Shown here: in pieces, positions 17,271 through 25,763 of the stretch | Numbering within the stretch: position 1 is the stretch's first letter | Layout: each line of letters opens with the position of its first letter | Assembly: GCF_014836545.1 (NCBI RefSeq) | Contig: NZ_JACSQS010000002.1 | Location: 77,347 to 137,366 of the forward strand | Direction of reading: 5' to 3' | Source: Stenotrophomonas lacuserhaii | Lineage (GTDB): Bacteria > Pseudomonadota > Gammaproteobacteria > Xanthomonadales > Xanthomonadaceae | DNA length: 60,020 nucleotides | The notes under the pieces: model-generated | Databases searched by the model: none | Told to the model about the DNA's origin: nothing | What the model saw: only the letters and a program-made list of their open reading frames with translations | Made by a program: the position numbers and the translations under genes

Positions 17271-18610
17271 ACATGCGCGGCATGGAAGTCATCGGCCGGC
17301 ACTGGCCGGCCGAACAGATAGCCTTGGAACACCCGGCAACCCATGCTGGCCAGCCACGCGCGCTGCTGCTCGGTTTCCACGCCTTCTGCCACGGTGGACA
17401 CCCCCAGGATGGCGGCGATCTCGATGATCTTGCGCACCAGTTCGCGATGGCTGGCGTCCCCGCCCATCCCGCTTACGAACGTCTGGTCGATCTTCAGCTC
17501 ATCCAGCGGCAATACCTGCAGCAGCGACAGCGACGAAAAGCCGGTGCCGAAGTCATCCAGCGACCAGGAGACGCCGTCCTCGCGCAGGGCGTTCATCGTG
17601 GAAGCGATCTGCGCGTGGTCGTGGGCGAGAGCGGATTCGGTGATCTCCAGGCGCAGCCGGTTGGCCGGCGCCCCGGTGCCACGCAAGATCGCGCGCACGT
17701 CGTTGACGAAGCTGTCCGAGGCCAGCTGCAGCGGACTCACGTTCACCGACAGTACCCACGTACTGACGCCCGGCAGCGTGGCCCATGCGGCCAGCTGCAC
17801 GCACGCACGGCGCAGCGCCATCAGCCCGATTTCGTGGATCAGCCCGGTCTGCTCGGCCAGCGGAATGAAATTGGCGGGCGACTGCAGCCCGTGCCCGGGC
17901 CGGTCCCAGCGCAGCAGCAGCTCGGCACCCACGACCTGGCCGTTGAGCGCCACCTGCGGCTGCAGGTAGCCGCGCAGTTCGCGCTGCGCGATGCCACGCA
18001 CCAGCGCGGCATACTGGTCCATCTGGGTGCTGAAGTCTTCGCGGAAGATCGCCAGCACCCCGACGGTCAACGCCATGGCCGTCACCGTATTGAGGCCATG
18101 GCGGACCCGGCGCACGGTGTCGGAGAGCAGTTCCAGGCCGGCACCCAGGCTGGCCGGGCTGATCGCCAGCCAGGCCAGCGCGACCACGCACAGCGTCGGC
18201 AGGATCCAGCGCAGGTAGACGCCTTCGCTGCGGAACAGGAAGAAGGTCGCCGCACCAATCGGCAGCAGGAACAGGTGGGTGGAACGTGCCGCCGCCAGGG
18301 TAGGCGTTTCCGCCAGGCTGACGAAGATGGTCATCAGCAGCAGTACGTGCGCGATGAGCACGATCGGCAGCCGGTCGCGCCGGTTGGCGATGACAAAGCA
18401 CCCCACACCCACCAGGATCAGCGCACACAGCACGCAGGCCAGCACGAGCATGCCATGACTGCCGTAGTAGGCCGCCCATGCCACGCCATGCAGCACGCAG
18501 ACCATCCCGCCAAGGTGCAGCAGACGCTTTACGCGCGGCCATTGGGAGTGATCGGGGAACTTGCGGGTGACCCATTCCCGGCTGCTTCGCGCACTTCCTG
18601 TCTCGAGCAT
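17255..18610 (-). CDS. Membrane-bound EAL-domain c-di-GMP phosphodiesterase
   Basis: A 451-residue protein with several N-terminal membrane helices between about residues 33 and 185 (a MASE-like sensory module I cannot assign to a named family) and a C-terminal EAL domain from about 205. The EAL motif is present as ELLLR (Glu230). Other metal and catalytic residues are conserved: Asn290 in SVNVSP, Glu322 in LEITES, the DDFGTGFSSL double Asp, the Lys of LKIDQTF, the Glu of AEGVET and the Gln of FQGYLFGRP. It should hydrolyse c-di-GMP and so affect biofilm and motility. There is no GGDEF domain. The ATG at 18610 is preceded by AAAGGGA. Its stop codon lies in a SMAG-like palindrome. Confidence 0.9.
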   Translation of the reverse strand: MLETGSARSSREWVTRKFPDHSQWPRVKRLLHLGGMVCVLHGVAWAAYYGSHGMLVLACVLCALILVGVGCFVIANRRDRLPIVLIAHVLLLMTIFVSLAETPTLAAARSTHLFLLPIGAATFFLFRSEGVYLRWILPTLCVVALAWLAISPASLGAGLELLSDTVRRVRHGLNTVTAMALTVGVLAIFREDFSTQMDQYAALVRGIAQRELRGYLQPQVALNGQVVGAELLLRWDRPGHGLQSPANFIPLAEQTGLIHEIGLMALRRACVQLAAWATLPGVSTWVLSVNVSPLQLASDSFVNDVRAILRGTGAPANRLRLEITESALAHDHAQIASTMNALREDGVSWSLDDFGTGFSSLSLLQVLPLDELKIDQTFVSGMGGDASHRELVRKIIEIAAILGVSTVAEGVETEQQRAWLASMGCRVFQGYLFGRPVPADDFHAAHVAPLV

Positions 18611-18696
18611 GCAAGATCCCTTTTTTTTCCGTCATGGTACTGGTGCAGCGTTGCAGGTGTTACCCACGTTCGGGGCTGGCGATGCCCGGAGATCGG

Positions 18697-20436
18697 TCAT
18701 GATCCCGCCCGGTAGATCGTCCTGCCCTCCTTGATGGTCTCGACCACCTTGATGTCCTTGATCGCGCCCGGGTCGACCGTGAGCGGGTTGCCGTCAAGAA
18801 TCACCAGGTCGGCCAGTTTTCCCGGTTCGATCGAACCCTTTTCCGCTTCTTCGAAGTACGCGTGGGCGGCATGGAGCGTGATCGCCTTGAGTGCGTCCAA
18901 GGGACTGATCCGTTCATCGGGCCCCAGGATGTCTCCGCTTCGTAGTCGGCGATTCACTGCTGACCACACCACCATCATCTGATCGATCGGCGCGACGCTG
19001 AAATCGGTGTGATTGGTCGGCTTGAGCCCCATCGCGATGGCCGTCTTCATCGGGCTGATGAACGATGCCTGCGCGATCCCTCTGTTCTTGATGTGCGCCT
19101 GCCCGAAGAAGAAGGTGTGTTCGGTATAGAACGAGGGAATCAGCTGATGGTCCACGTACTGCTGCAGCTGGTCCCGGCGGACGAACTGGGAATGGATGAC
19201 CACCGTGCGACGGTCCTTGGGTGCGGTGCCGGCGGTGGCGGCCGCATGCGCGCCGAGGACGGTGTCGATGGCAGCGTCGCCGTTTGCGTGGGCGATGACC
19301 TGAAGCCCCTGGTCATAGCAGGTCCTGAACATGCCATCGAGGATGTCCCGCGGAAAGGTGGGCTCCCCTTTCCAGTCTGTTTCGCCGCCGGGGCCGCCGG
19401 TCAGGTACGGCGTGGTGAAGTAGGCCGTCCTGCCCTGCGGCGAACCGTCGGCCATGATCTTGCAGCCCCCCAGCTTGAAGCGCTTGTCGTAGTGACCGAA
19501 TGTCCTGGCGGGGTGTGCCTGCAGGACCTTCTCCAGTTCGCCGATGAAGGGGTAGGAGATGATGTCGATGAAGAGCTCACCGCGGTCCGCCGCGCGCTTC
19601 AGCACCTCCACCTGTGCAGCCATCGTGGCGCCGTCCTGGGCGGTGGTGACCCCTGCGGCGGCGTACAGGTCCTGCGCATAGCGGAGCTGGCGCGGCTCCT
19701 GTTCCTGCGAAGCAACGGGCATCTGTTCGTGCAGGGAGATCCAGGCCGTTTCCATCAGCAGCCCGGTCGGCTCGCGGGTGCCGGGCCGGCGCGCGATGAT
19801 ACCGCCGGGCGGCGTGGGCGTGGCGGCCGTGATACCGAACTTCTTCAGCGCGGCCGAGTTGAGCACCGCGCCATGGGTGGACACGTGCACGACGACCACG
19901 GGAGTGTCCGGGAACGCCGGATCCAGGTCATCGCGGGTCAGCGGGTGGTCGCCGGGAAGCAGGTTCTCGTCGTACCCATAGCCCATGACCAGGTCACCGG
20001 GCGCCTTGGATTTCGCTTTCGCGAAGCGCTGGAGTTCAGCGACGATCTCGGCGGCCGTGCTGGCCGGACCCACCGGCGGGGCGGTGACGTTGGCCTGGTC
20101 CTCCATCGTCATGGCGTTGAGGAAGTGGCTGTGCGGGTCGATGAAACCCGGCAGCATCGTGGTTCCTGCCATGTCGATCAGCTGCGTGCCGGTGCCCTGT
20201 GCGCGGGCGACCAGGTCCTGCAGGCGGCCAACGGCAAGGATCCTGCCGTCCTTGATCGCCACCGCCTCTGCCGTGGGTTGCGCGTCGTTCACCGTGACGA
20301 CGTCACCGCCGAAGTAGATGACGTCGGCGGCATCCTGCGCGGTGGCCATCGCGGCGGGCGCGGAAACCGGGTTGGGCGCGGAGCCCGCACAGCCGGACAG
20401 AAGCAGGACGGATAGACCCGTGGCAAGACGTTTCAT
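18697..20436 (-). CDS. Amidohydrolase-3 family lipoprotein (YtcJ-like)
   Basis: A 579-residue metal-dependent hydrolase of the amidohydrolase superfamily. An N-terminal lipobox (LLLSGC) with the lipidated Cys near residue 16 puts it in the cell envelope. The metal-binding motif FIDPHSHF is near residue 100, TYGYDEN-type substrate loops follow, and later HANGDAAID, VVIHSQFVRRDQ and NHTDFSVAP provide further metal ligands. The C-terminal LADLVILDGNP is typical of this family. Substrates of YtcJ-like proteins are poorly defined. The ATG at 20436 has a GGAGA ribosome-binding site 8 bases upstream; a longer start at 20475 adds a charged tail before the signal peptide and was rejected. Codon use is somewhat less GC-rich than its neighbours. 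Confidence 0.85.
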   Translation of the reverse strand: MKRLATGLSVLLLSGCAGSAPNPVSAPAAMATAQDAADVIYFGGDVVTVNDAQPTAEAVAIKDGRILAVGRLQDLVARAQGTGTQLIDMAGTTMLPGFIDPHSHFLNAMTMEDQANVTAPPVGPASTAAEIVAELQRFAKAKSKAPGDLVMGYGYDENLLPGDHPLTRDDLDPAFPDTPVVVVHVSTHGAVLNSAALKKFGITAATPTPPGGIIARRPGTREPTGLLMETAWISLHEQMPVASQEQEPRQLRYAQDLYAAAGVTTAQDGATMAAQVEVLKRAADRGELFIDIISYPFIGELEKVLQAHPARTFGHYDKRFKLGGCKIMADGSPQGRTAYFTTPYLTGGPGGETDWKGEPTFPRDILDGMFRTCYDQGLQVIAHANGDAAIDTVLGAHAAATAGTAPKDRRTVVIHSQFVRRDQLQQYVDHQLIPSFYTEHTFFFGQAHIKNRGIAQASFISPMKTAIAMGLKPTNHTDFSVAPIDQMMVVWSAVNRRLRSGDILGPDERISPLDALKAITLHAAHAYFEEAEKGSIEPGKLADLVILDGNPLTVDPGAIKDIKVVETIKEGRTIYRAGS

Positions 20437-20585
20437 CTTGGTTCTCCGAGCGGGATCCAGCGCGGTATCCGCCAACGCAGCCGTTGCGGAAAGAGCGCGC
20501 CGATGGTGTCTTCAGGGAACTGCCTGGCGCTGGGCGGAGCGATGCGTCGATCCGGCCAGCCGCCTCGTCGCTCATGCGTGTTGGA

Positions 20586-20933
20586 TCACCGATGCAGGGC
20601 GTCGATGATCAAGCCGGTGGCGATTTCCACCAGCAGATACTCGCTGTCGGACTGCCGGACCCAACGCTCCCCGCGCCCGGGATCGCGCAGCCGGTAGTGG
20701 GCGTAATCGTCGACCCAGTAGCGACGATCCACCTCCGCCCATTGCAGGCGCTCACCCCGCCGCCACGCCTTCTTCTGCCAGCCGGGCGGCGGCGCTTCAC
20801 GGTTGTGCGGTCCACCGGCATGGGCAGGGGGGCCTTTGCCCTTGGCGTGATGCGGCGGGTCGGCCCAGGCCGGGGCCACGGCCAGCAGTGCCGCCGTGGT
20901 CAATGCAACGCCCAGCAGTCGTGCGCTTGTCAT
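20586..20933 (-). CDS. RcnB-family small periplasmic protein
   Basis: A 115-residue exported protein: a signal peptide of about 24 residues ending APAWA, a His/Gly/Pro-rich linker (DPPHHAKGKGPPAHAGGPH), then a folded domain with the RcnB pattern of W..G..L, DRRYWVDDYAHYRLR, G.RWVRQ and YLLVEIATGLI. RcnB in E. coli helps nickel/cobalt homeostasis; many family members of this size have no tested role. The ATG at 20933 is preceded by GGGAG; a longer frame from 21008 was rejected because it lacks a site and delays the signal peptide. No metal-efflux gene lies next to it. Confidence 0.75.
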   Translation of the reverse strand: MTSARLLGVALTTAALLAVAPAWADPPHHAKGKGPPAHAGGPHNREAPPPGWQKKAWRRGERLQWAEVDRRYWVDDYAHYRLRDPGRGERWVRQSDSEYLLVEIATGLIIDALHR

Positions 20934-21018
20934 GGAAATCTCCCGCCCCGGCCGCGGCGTGCGGCCTGTTGGGGCCGAATATAGATCAGCTGACGTGAAA
21001 GAGACCAAGCGGGCTCAC

Positions 21019-21240
21019 TGATCACGAAACAGACCTGCTTGGTGGCAGCAGTATCGGTCCAGGTGGTCCTGAAGCGCGGCGAGCTCATCGTGGGCGAACG
21101 TCCCGGCAAGATATCCATCGGGTCGGATCAACGCAGACGCCTGCTCGTGCAGCCCGTAGAACTGGGCGAAATGGCCGATATCCAGTTGTTGGGCCTCACG
21201 GGGACGCCTGTTGTCGCCGTTCTTGAAAATCCACCGTAAT
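21019..21240 (-). pseudogene. Possible 3' remnant of an FAD-dependent monooxygenase
   Basis: A start-less frame of about 70 codons on the minus strand contains AQFYGLHEQASALIRPDGYL and ends at a TGA near 21019. The A-L-I-R-P-D-G-Y string is typical of the C-terminal end of flavin-dependent aromatic hydroxylases, where it is usually followed by a Trp/Arg; here the following residues are LAGTF. The catalytic and FAD domains are absent. The identification is tentative. Confidence 0.35.
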
Positions 21241-21259
21241 AATTCCCTATACGGAATTA
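21240..21259. promoter_or_regulatory. Palindromic operator-like site without an adjacent regulator
   Basis: TAATTCC-CTATAC-GGAATTA: perfect 7-base arms around a 6-base centre that is itself nearly symmetrical. Sites of this shape are usual for small XRE/HipB-type antitoxin operators, but no such gene is adjacent here. Confidence 0.45.
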
Positions 21260-21654
21260 CTGTCTGTCGCCTCGATTCCTTATGATGAATAATCGGGATG
21301 GCGCGGGGCTACGAAGGTGCCGCCAGCGTCATGTGTGGATTCGCAGCGTCATCAATGGCCGCGCAGCCTCCTCCATGCGGCGCCAGACCAACGCACGCGC
21401 TTCCTCGCCGTCCAACAGTGCCTGCGCATCGCGGTGGTCCAGCCGACGCTGCCCGCAGTAGCTACCAGGCCGCTGCTCCGGGTGTGTTCGCCCCACAAGC
21501 CAGTGCCTTAGTTCCCTGAACGGGGACCAAGTTCATGTACCAGTCAGTTCAATATTCAGGAGCGATTGCGGTGGCAAACGGATAATTCACACCTGTCGAA
21601 CGGGTTTTTCAGGCTCGTCCGATCTACCAAAACAAGAAAGGTGTGAGTGTCCCG

Positions 21655-22230
21655 ATGAACAAGATTTCCCTGCTGGCCCTGGGTCTCGTGGTTGCCATGC
21701 CGTTCGCGGCCTCCGCCGCTGATGGCCTGTCCTACAACTACGTGGAAGGCGGTTACGTGAACACCGACGCCCGTGGCGGCGATGCCGACGGTTGGGGTGT
21801 CAAGGGTTCGGTCGCGGTGCATCCGAACTTCCACATCTTTGGTGATTACAGCGCGCAGGAAACCGAGCGCAGCAACGCTGACGTCGATCAGTGGCGCCTG
21901 GGTGTCGGCTACAACTACGGCATCGCGCCGACCACCGACCTGGTGGCCCGCGTCGCGTACCAGAAGTTCGATCCGAAGCGTGGCCTGGACTTCAATGGCT
22001 ATTCGACCGAAGTCGGCGTGCGTACTGCGTTCACCCCGATGATCGAAGGCTATGCGCTGGCCGGCTACGAAGATTTCAGCGAGAAGCACGGCATCAATCC
22101 GGACGGCGAGTTCTACGGCCGCGTCGGCGCCACCGCCAAGTTCAACCAGAACTGGGGCCTGAGTGGCGAAGTGAAGCTGGCCAAGGCCGGTGACCGCGAG
22201 TGGTTCGTCGGTCCGCGCTTCACCTGGTAA
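21655..22230 (+). CDS. ax21: Ax21-family outer-membrane beta-barrel protein
   Basis: A 191-residue exported protein: signal peptide ending FAASA, then DGLSYNYVEGGYV, GGDADGWGVKGSVAVHPNFH, DQWRLGVGYNY and the C-terminal GREWFVGPRFTW-type strand ending in Trp. This is the pattern of the Ax21 family of xanthomonads, including the S. maltophilia homologue. It is a small outer-membrane barrel found in vesicles; earlier claims that Ax21 is a quorum-sensing or immune elicitor were withdrawn, so the function is open. The ATG at 21655 is about 11 bases after AAAGGTG; a GTG at 21643 is too close to that site. A strong terminator follows the gene. Confidence 0.88.
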   Translation: MNKISLLALGLVVAMPFAASAADGLSYNYVEGGYVNTDARGGDADGWGVKGSVAVHPNFHIFGDYSAQETERSNADVDQWRLGVGYNYGIAPTTDLVARVAYQKFDPKRGLDFNGYSTEVGVRTAFTPMIEGYALAGYEDFSEKHGINPDGEFYGRVGATAKFNQNWGLSGEVKLAKAGDREWFVGPRFTW

Positions 22231-22322
22231 GAACGCCTGTCGTTAGTGCGTAATACGTAGTTGAAAGAATGGTGTGGTGGTAAGTGCGAAACGGCGTGTG
22301 ACCTCTCTCCCACACGCCCACG

Positions 22323-22353
22323 GAGCCCGGCCTTTGGTCGGGCTCTTTTTTTT
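22323..22353 (+). terminator. Rho-independent terminator of the Ax21-family gene
   Basis: Perfect stem GAGCCCG / CGGGCTC (22323-22329 with 22339-22345) followed by eight T residues. It is about 90 bases after the stop codon and correctly oriented for the plus-strand gene. Confidence 0.9.
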
Positions 22354-22463
22354 GGCTTTGATGAGCCTGACGCACCGGTATGGAAATCGAGCGGTTGGCT
22401 TTTTAACTTTTGAGACGAAAAGGTAAAAAAATCCCGCCCACTCTTTAACTTTCCGCAAGCAGT

Positions 22464-22486
22464 CGCCGTGCATGGCTTGGCACTAC
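22464..22486 (-). repeat. Degenerate single SMAG unit
   Basis: Read on the minus strand it begins GTAGTGCCAAGCCATGCACG and continues GCG, matching the SMAG unit with a few changes. It lies between the converging Ax21 and gpsA genes, next to the gpsA terminator. Confidence 0.6.
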
Positions 22487-22490
22487 CGGC

Positions 22491-22519
22491 AAAGAAAAAC
22501 CCCGGCGTTGGCCGGGGTT
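22491..22519 (-). terminator. Rho-independent terminator of gpsA
   Basis: Stem AACCCCGGC / GCCGGGGTT with a short loop; on the minus strand it is followed by TTTTTCTTT. It starts about 30 bases beyond the gpsA stop and ends the gpsA transcript. Confidence 0.85.
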
Positions 22520-22551
22520 CGTCAGGTCAGATCAGGCGAGCCCTGCTCGGG

Positions 22552-23577
22552 TCACTTGAACAGCGTGTCCGGATACTCCGGCTTCTGCTCACGCGCCAAC
22601 AGGGTGCGCAGGCCTTCGGAGGGGGTCTGTTCGCCGTGCAGCACGGCACGGACGCCATCGGAGATCGGCAGGTCGATGCCGTAACGACGCGCCTGGCGCA
22701 TCACTTCGTCAGCGGTCTGCACCGATTCCACCACCTGTCCGATTTCGCGGATGGCATCCTGCAGCGTCTGCCCGCGACCCAGGGCGAGACCCAGGCGACG
22801 GTTGCGCGACAGGTCGCCGGTGCAGGTCAGCACCAGGTCGCCCAGTCCGGCCAGGCCCATCAGGGTTTCCGGCTTGGCACCGATGGCCGCGGCCAGGCGC
22901 AGCATCTCGTTGAGGCCACGGGTGATCAGGCCGGCACGTGCGTTCAGGCCCAGCTGCATGCCATCGGCAACGCCGGTGGCCACGGCCAGCACGTTCTTCA
23001 TCGCACCGCCCAACTCGGCTCCCAGCATGTCATCGCCGGTGTAGGCGCGGAAGGCGGGACCGTGCATGGCTTCAGCCACGGCCTGGGCGAACTCGGGCAC
23101 GTCGCCGTGCACGGTGATCGCGGTGGGCAGGCCCTGGGTGACTTCCTTGGCGAACGACGGCCCGGTGACCACGGCCAGCGGCACGTCATCGCCGAGGATT
23201 TCGCGCGCTACTTCATGCAGGAAGCGGCCCGAGCCGGGTTCAAAGCCCTTGGTCGCCCATGCCACGCCGGCACCGGCCGGACGCAGCGGCGCCAGCGCGG
23301 TCACCGTTTCGTTGAACGCATGCGACGGCGTCACGACCAGGATCCACGCGGCGCCTTCCACGGCCTGCGCCATGTCGGTGGTCGCACGCAGCGACTCCGG
23401 CAGCGGGATGCCCGGCAGGTAACGGGTGTTCTCGTGGCGCTGGTCGATGGCTTCCACCATCGCCGCGTCGCGTCCCCACAGCACGGTCCGAAGACCATGC
23501 CGGGCGAGCAGGCTGGCCAGCGCGGTTCCCCAGGAACCGGCGCCGAGTACGGCTACTTTGTCAGCGTTATCGCTCAT
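22552..23577 (-). CDS. gpsA: Glycerol-3-phosphate dehydrogenase [NAD(P)+]
   Basis: A 341-residue cytosolic enzyme that reduces dihydroxyacetone phosphate to sn-glycerol 3-phosphate, the backbone for phospholipid synthesis. The N-terminal Rossmann motif [12 protein letters not shown] is at about 9-20. The family segments [20 protein letters not shown] and the catalytic Lys region [12 protein letters not shown] are present, as are [12 protein letters not shown] and the C-terminal [10 protein letters not shown]. Length is normal. It is 20 bases downstream of secB, the same adjacency as in E. coli (secB-gpsA), so co-transcription is likely. Confidence 0.97.
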   Translation of the reverse strand: MSDNADKVAVLGAGSWGTALASLLARHGLRTVLWGRDAAMVEAIDQRHENTRYLPGIPLPESLRATTDMAQAVEGAAWILVVTPSHAFNETVTALAPLRPAGAGVAWATKGFEPGSGRFLHEVAREILGDDVPLAVVTGPSFAKEVTQGLPTAITVHGDVPEFAQAVAEAMHGPAFRAYTGDDMLGAELGGAMKNVLAVATGVADGMQLGLNARAGLITRGLNEMLRLAAAIGAKPETLMGLAGLGDLVLTCTGDLSRNRRLGLALGRGQTLQDAIREIGQVVESVQTADEVMRQARRYGIDLPISDGVRAVLHGEQTPSEGLRTLLAREQKPEYPDTLFK

Positions 23578-23597
23578 GCGCGGGGTCAGAACGCCGA

Positions 23598-24116
23598 TCA
23601 GGCGTTGCCGGCCGGCTCGGAGTTGGCGAGCGAAGACGCTTCACCCTGCTCCTGGCGCTGGCGCAGGGTTTCCGCGTACAGGCCTTCGAAGTTGATCGGC
23701 TGCAGGAAGAACGGCGGGAAGCCGCCAGCCTGGATCAGGTCGCTGACCAGCGAACGCACGTACGGGAACAGGATGTTCGGGCACTGGGTGCCGAGCAGCA
23801 CGTCGATCGACTGCGGGTCCAGGCCAACCAGGCCGAACACGCCGGCCTGCTTCACTTCGGCCACGTACGCGGTGCGGTCTTCGGCCTTGCAGGTCAGGGT
23901 AACGGCCAGCACGACTTCGAAGGCGTTCTCGCCCAGGCGCTGAACCTGCTGGTTCAGGTTGAGCTGCAGTTCCGGCTGCACCTGGTCGTTGAAGATGCTC
24001 GGAGCATTCGGCGATTCGAAGGAAACGTCCTTGACGTAGATCTTTTCGACGGTGAACGCGGGGCCGTTGGCGGCGTCGACCGGCGCGACGGCGCCGTTGG
24101 TGTTTTCTTCGGACAT
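23598..24116 (-). CDS. secB: Protein-export chaperone SecB
   Basis: A 172-residue cytosolic homotetrameric chaperone that holds preproteins unfolded and delivers them to SecA. The conserved core is clear: [19 protein letters not shown] near 25-43, [30 protein letters not shown], and [20 protein letters not shown] with [13 protein letters not shown]. The N-terminal 20 residues and the C-terminal Gln/Glu tail are variable in the family. It is between a rhodanese gene (yibN-like) and gpsA, the order seen in enterobacteria apart from the missing grxC. Confidence 0.97.
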   Translation of the reverse strand: MSEENTNGAVAPVDAANGPAFTVEKIYVKDVSFESPNAPSIFNDQVQPELQLNLNQQVQRLGENAFEVVLAVTLTCKAEDRTAYVAEVKQAGVFGLVGLDPQSIDVLLGTQCPNILFPYVRSLVSDLIQAGGFPPFFLQPINFEGLYAETLRQRQEQGEASSLANSEPAGNA

Positions 24117-24224
24117 TTCCTGTTGCTCCAGATTATTCGTTGAACGTTATGTTTGATCGGTATGTTGCATCAACAGCGATGGGGGCGGGTCATGCAGTGC
24201 ACAACCCCTGCCTGCGCCATCAGG

Positions 24225-24662
24225 TCAATGACGGCCCTTGACCAGCGGAAGTTCTGCCTGCTGCCACGCCGGCAAGCCACCGTCGAGCACGGAAACCTGC
24301 TCGAAACCGGCTTTCTTCAGCGTCTTGGCAGCGGCTTCGGATGCGGTGCCGGCACGGCATACCAGCACCACCGGGCGCTGCTTGGCCGCAGCCACCAGCT
24401 TGTGCTCCGGGCCGAACTGGCTGGCCTGCACGTTCCTGCTGCCTGCGATGTGGCCCTTCTCGAAGTCGCTGCTGGCAGACAGGTCCACCACCACGGCGTC
24501 GCCGGCGTTCATCAGCTGCACCAGCTCGGCAGGCTTGAGCGACTTGTAGCCACGGAACAGACGGCGGATTTCAGTGACGATGATCGCGGCGGTCAGGCCC
24601 ACCAGGGCGGCCGACAGCATGGGGTTTCGGCCTGCAAAGGCCACCAACTCTTCGTAATTCAC
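24225..24662 (-). CDS. Membrane-anchored rhodanese-like protein (YibN type)
   Basis: A 145-residue protein with one N-terminal membrane helix (LSAALVGLTAAIIVTEI, about 16-32) and a cytoplasmic rhodanese domain: DAVVVDLSASSDFEKGHIAGS, active-site Cys in VLVCRAGT, and SVLDGGLPAWQ. A sulfurtransferase activity is expected; the substrate is unknown. Recent work on E. coli YibN links it to membrane-protein insertion and lipid synthesis, which fits its place next to secB and gpsA. The GTG at 24662 aligns with the E. coli start (FAGRNPML after a short lead); a longer frame to 24701 was rejected. The active-site loop is short. Confidence 0.85.
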   Translation of the reverse strand: MNYEELVAFAGRNPMLSAALVGLTAAIIVTEIRRLFRGYKSLKPAELVQLMNAGDAVVVDLSASSDFEKGHIAGSRNVQASQFGPEHKLVAAAKQRPVVLVCRAGTASEAAAKTLKKAGFEQVSVLDGGLPAWQQAELPLVKGRH

Positions 24663-24775
24663 GCAGGTCACGGGTCGATAAGCGGGCGCCGATTGTCGCA
24701 CAAGGCGATGGGCGCGGGATTCCAGCGGCGATTTCCGGCGTCAGCCCGGCCGCCGGCGATCGGCCACAGCGGGCC

Positions 24776-25204
24776 TCAATGCCCCTGCCACAGGTCCGGC
24801 AGGCCATTGAACTGCCACCAGCGCTTGCCTTCGGGATCCCAGCGCCAGCGCTCCACCACAGTCACCAGGCGCTCGGCCTGGGTGTTGATGTTGATCACGC
24901 CGATTTCCACACGGCGCTCCACCGTGCCATCCGGCAGGGACGCGGTGCTGCGTTCGCGGTAGGCCGAAACGCGCAGCTGCGAATAGCGGTTGAGCTCGAA
25001 TTCGGTGGGCGGGTTGGTCTTGCGCCGTTCGGGGTCGAGATAGCCGACGGCGTCTTCCATGCTGCCCCAGCGGATGGTGGATCCGTAGGCGTTCTGGGTC
25101 TCTTCCAGCATCGTGCGCTGTTTGCGGCTGAAATCGGCGGCCATCGTCATGGACGAGGCGACCAGCAGGCTGGACAGCATCAACAACTGGATCAGGCGGC
25201 GCAT
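24776..25204 (-). CDS. Small exported protein of unknown function
   Basis: A 142-residue protein with a signal peptide (residues 1-23, ending TMAA) and a compact alpha/beta domain containing QNAYGSTIRWGSMEDAVGYL, FELNRYSQLRVSAYRERS, RVEIGVININTQ and WRWDPEGKRWWQFNGLPD. The pattern of a helix followed by a curved sheet with conserved Trp residues is reminiscent of NTF2-like folds, but I cannot assign a family. It may be co-transcribed with the thioesterase gene 48 bases upstream. The start at 25204 places the signal peptide at the N-terminus; a start at 25234 would add ten residues. Confidence 0.6.
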   Translation of the reverse strand: MRRLIQLLMLSSLLVASSMTMAADFSRKQRTMLEETQNAYGSTIRWGSMEDAVGYLDPERRKTNPPTEFELNRYSQLRVSAYRERSTASLPDGTVERRVEIGVININTQAERLVTVVERWRWDPEGKRWWQFNGLPDLWQGH

Positions 25205-25251
25205 GTGCAGGTGCTTCAACGGTCTGTTCCCCAAGGCATCAGCCTGCCATC

Positions 25252-25719
25252 CTACCCTTTGGCGAAGGCAACGAAACGACCGCTCAGTTCAGCGGCCGGC
25301 TTGCCATCGGTCCCGGGCTGCACCGCGACCACGCCGATCCGCGCCTTGCCGCGCTGCTTGAACGTGGACAGGAAGGTGTCCCAGTCACTGTCCGGGTCGA
25401 TCTGCGCCTGTGCATGCAGGTCGCCGTACACCGGGGCGCGGTAGCGCAGCTGGCTGTCGGCCACGTACACCTCCGCTTCGAAGCCGGCCAGCCGCAGGCG
25501 CAGGGTCACCAGGGCCCAGCCGGACAGGGTCATGGCCGAGGCCAGGCTGCCACCGAAGGCGTTGCCCTTGTCATTGACGTTGACCGCCAGGGGCGCGGTC
25601 AGCTGCAGCTGGCCATCGGTGTAGCTTTCCAGGCGCAATTGCATAGCCCGCACCGGCGGCATGCTGTCGAGCACCTGTTGCAGGACCAGCAGCGAGGAGG
25701 AAACGGGTTCGACGGACAT
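25252..25719 (-). CDS. Hotdog-fold thioesterase (YiiD C-terminal type)
   Basis: A 155-residue protein with the putative-thioesterase domain found at the C-terminus of E. coli YiiD: LRLESYTDGQLQLTAPL, NVNDKGNAFGGSLASAMTLSGW, and SQLRYRAPVYGDL. It is a stand-alone form without the acetyltransferase half of YiiD. The likely reaction is hydrolysis of an acyl-CoA or acyl-ACP; substrate unknown. It is divergent from hemD with about 45 bases between starts, so the two share a promoter region. Confidence 0.75.
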   Translation of the reverse strand: MSVEPVSSSLLVLQQVLDSMPPVRAMQLRLESYTDGQLQLTAPLAVNVNDKGNAFGGSLASAMTLSGWALVTLRLRLAGFEAEVYVADSQLRYRAPVYGDLHAQAQIDPDSDWDTFLSTFKQRGKARIGVVAVQPGTDGKPAAELSGRFVAFAKG

Positions 25720-25763
25720 CGGTGGTTACACCTGCAACAACGCGGGCCCGCATAATGCAGGCA

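Larger units (their letters stand above)
20934..21654. other. Long intergenic region with gene remnants and a palindromic operator
   Basis: About 720 bases without an intact gene. On the minus strand at about 21019-21240 one frame reads as the tail of a protein ending ...FRDQ and containing ALIRPDGY, reminiscent of the C-terminus of FAD-dependent aromatic monooxygenases. Around 21330-21500 another minus-strand frame reads DAQALLDGEEARALVWRR and ends in a stop, with no identifiable family. Between them sits a palindrome at 21240-21259. The last 120 bases must contain the promoter of the downstream Ax21-type gene. Confidence 0.5.

Noticed and set aside
21298..21519. 73-codon plus-strand open frame in the remnant zone
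   Set aside because: Pro/Ala-rich, no ribosome-binding site, no family; opposite strand carries fragmentary coding signal.
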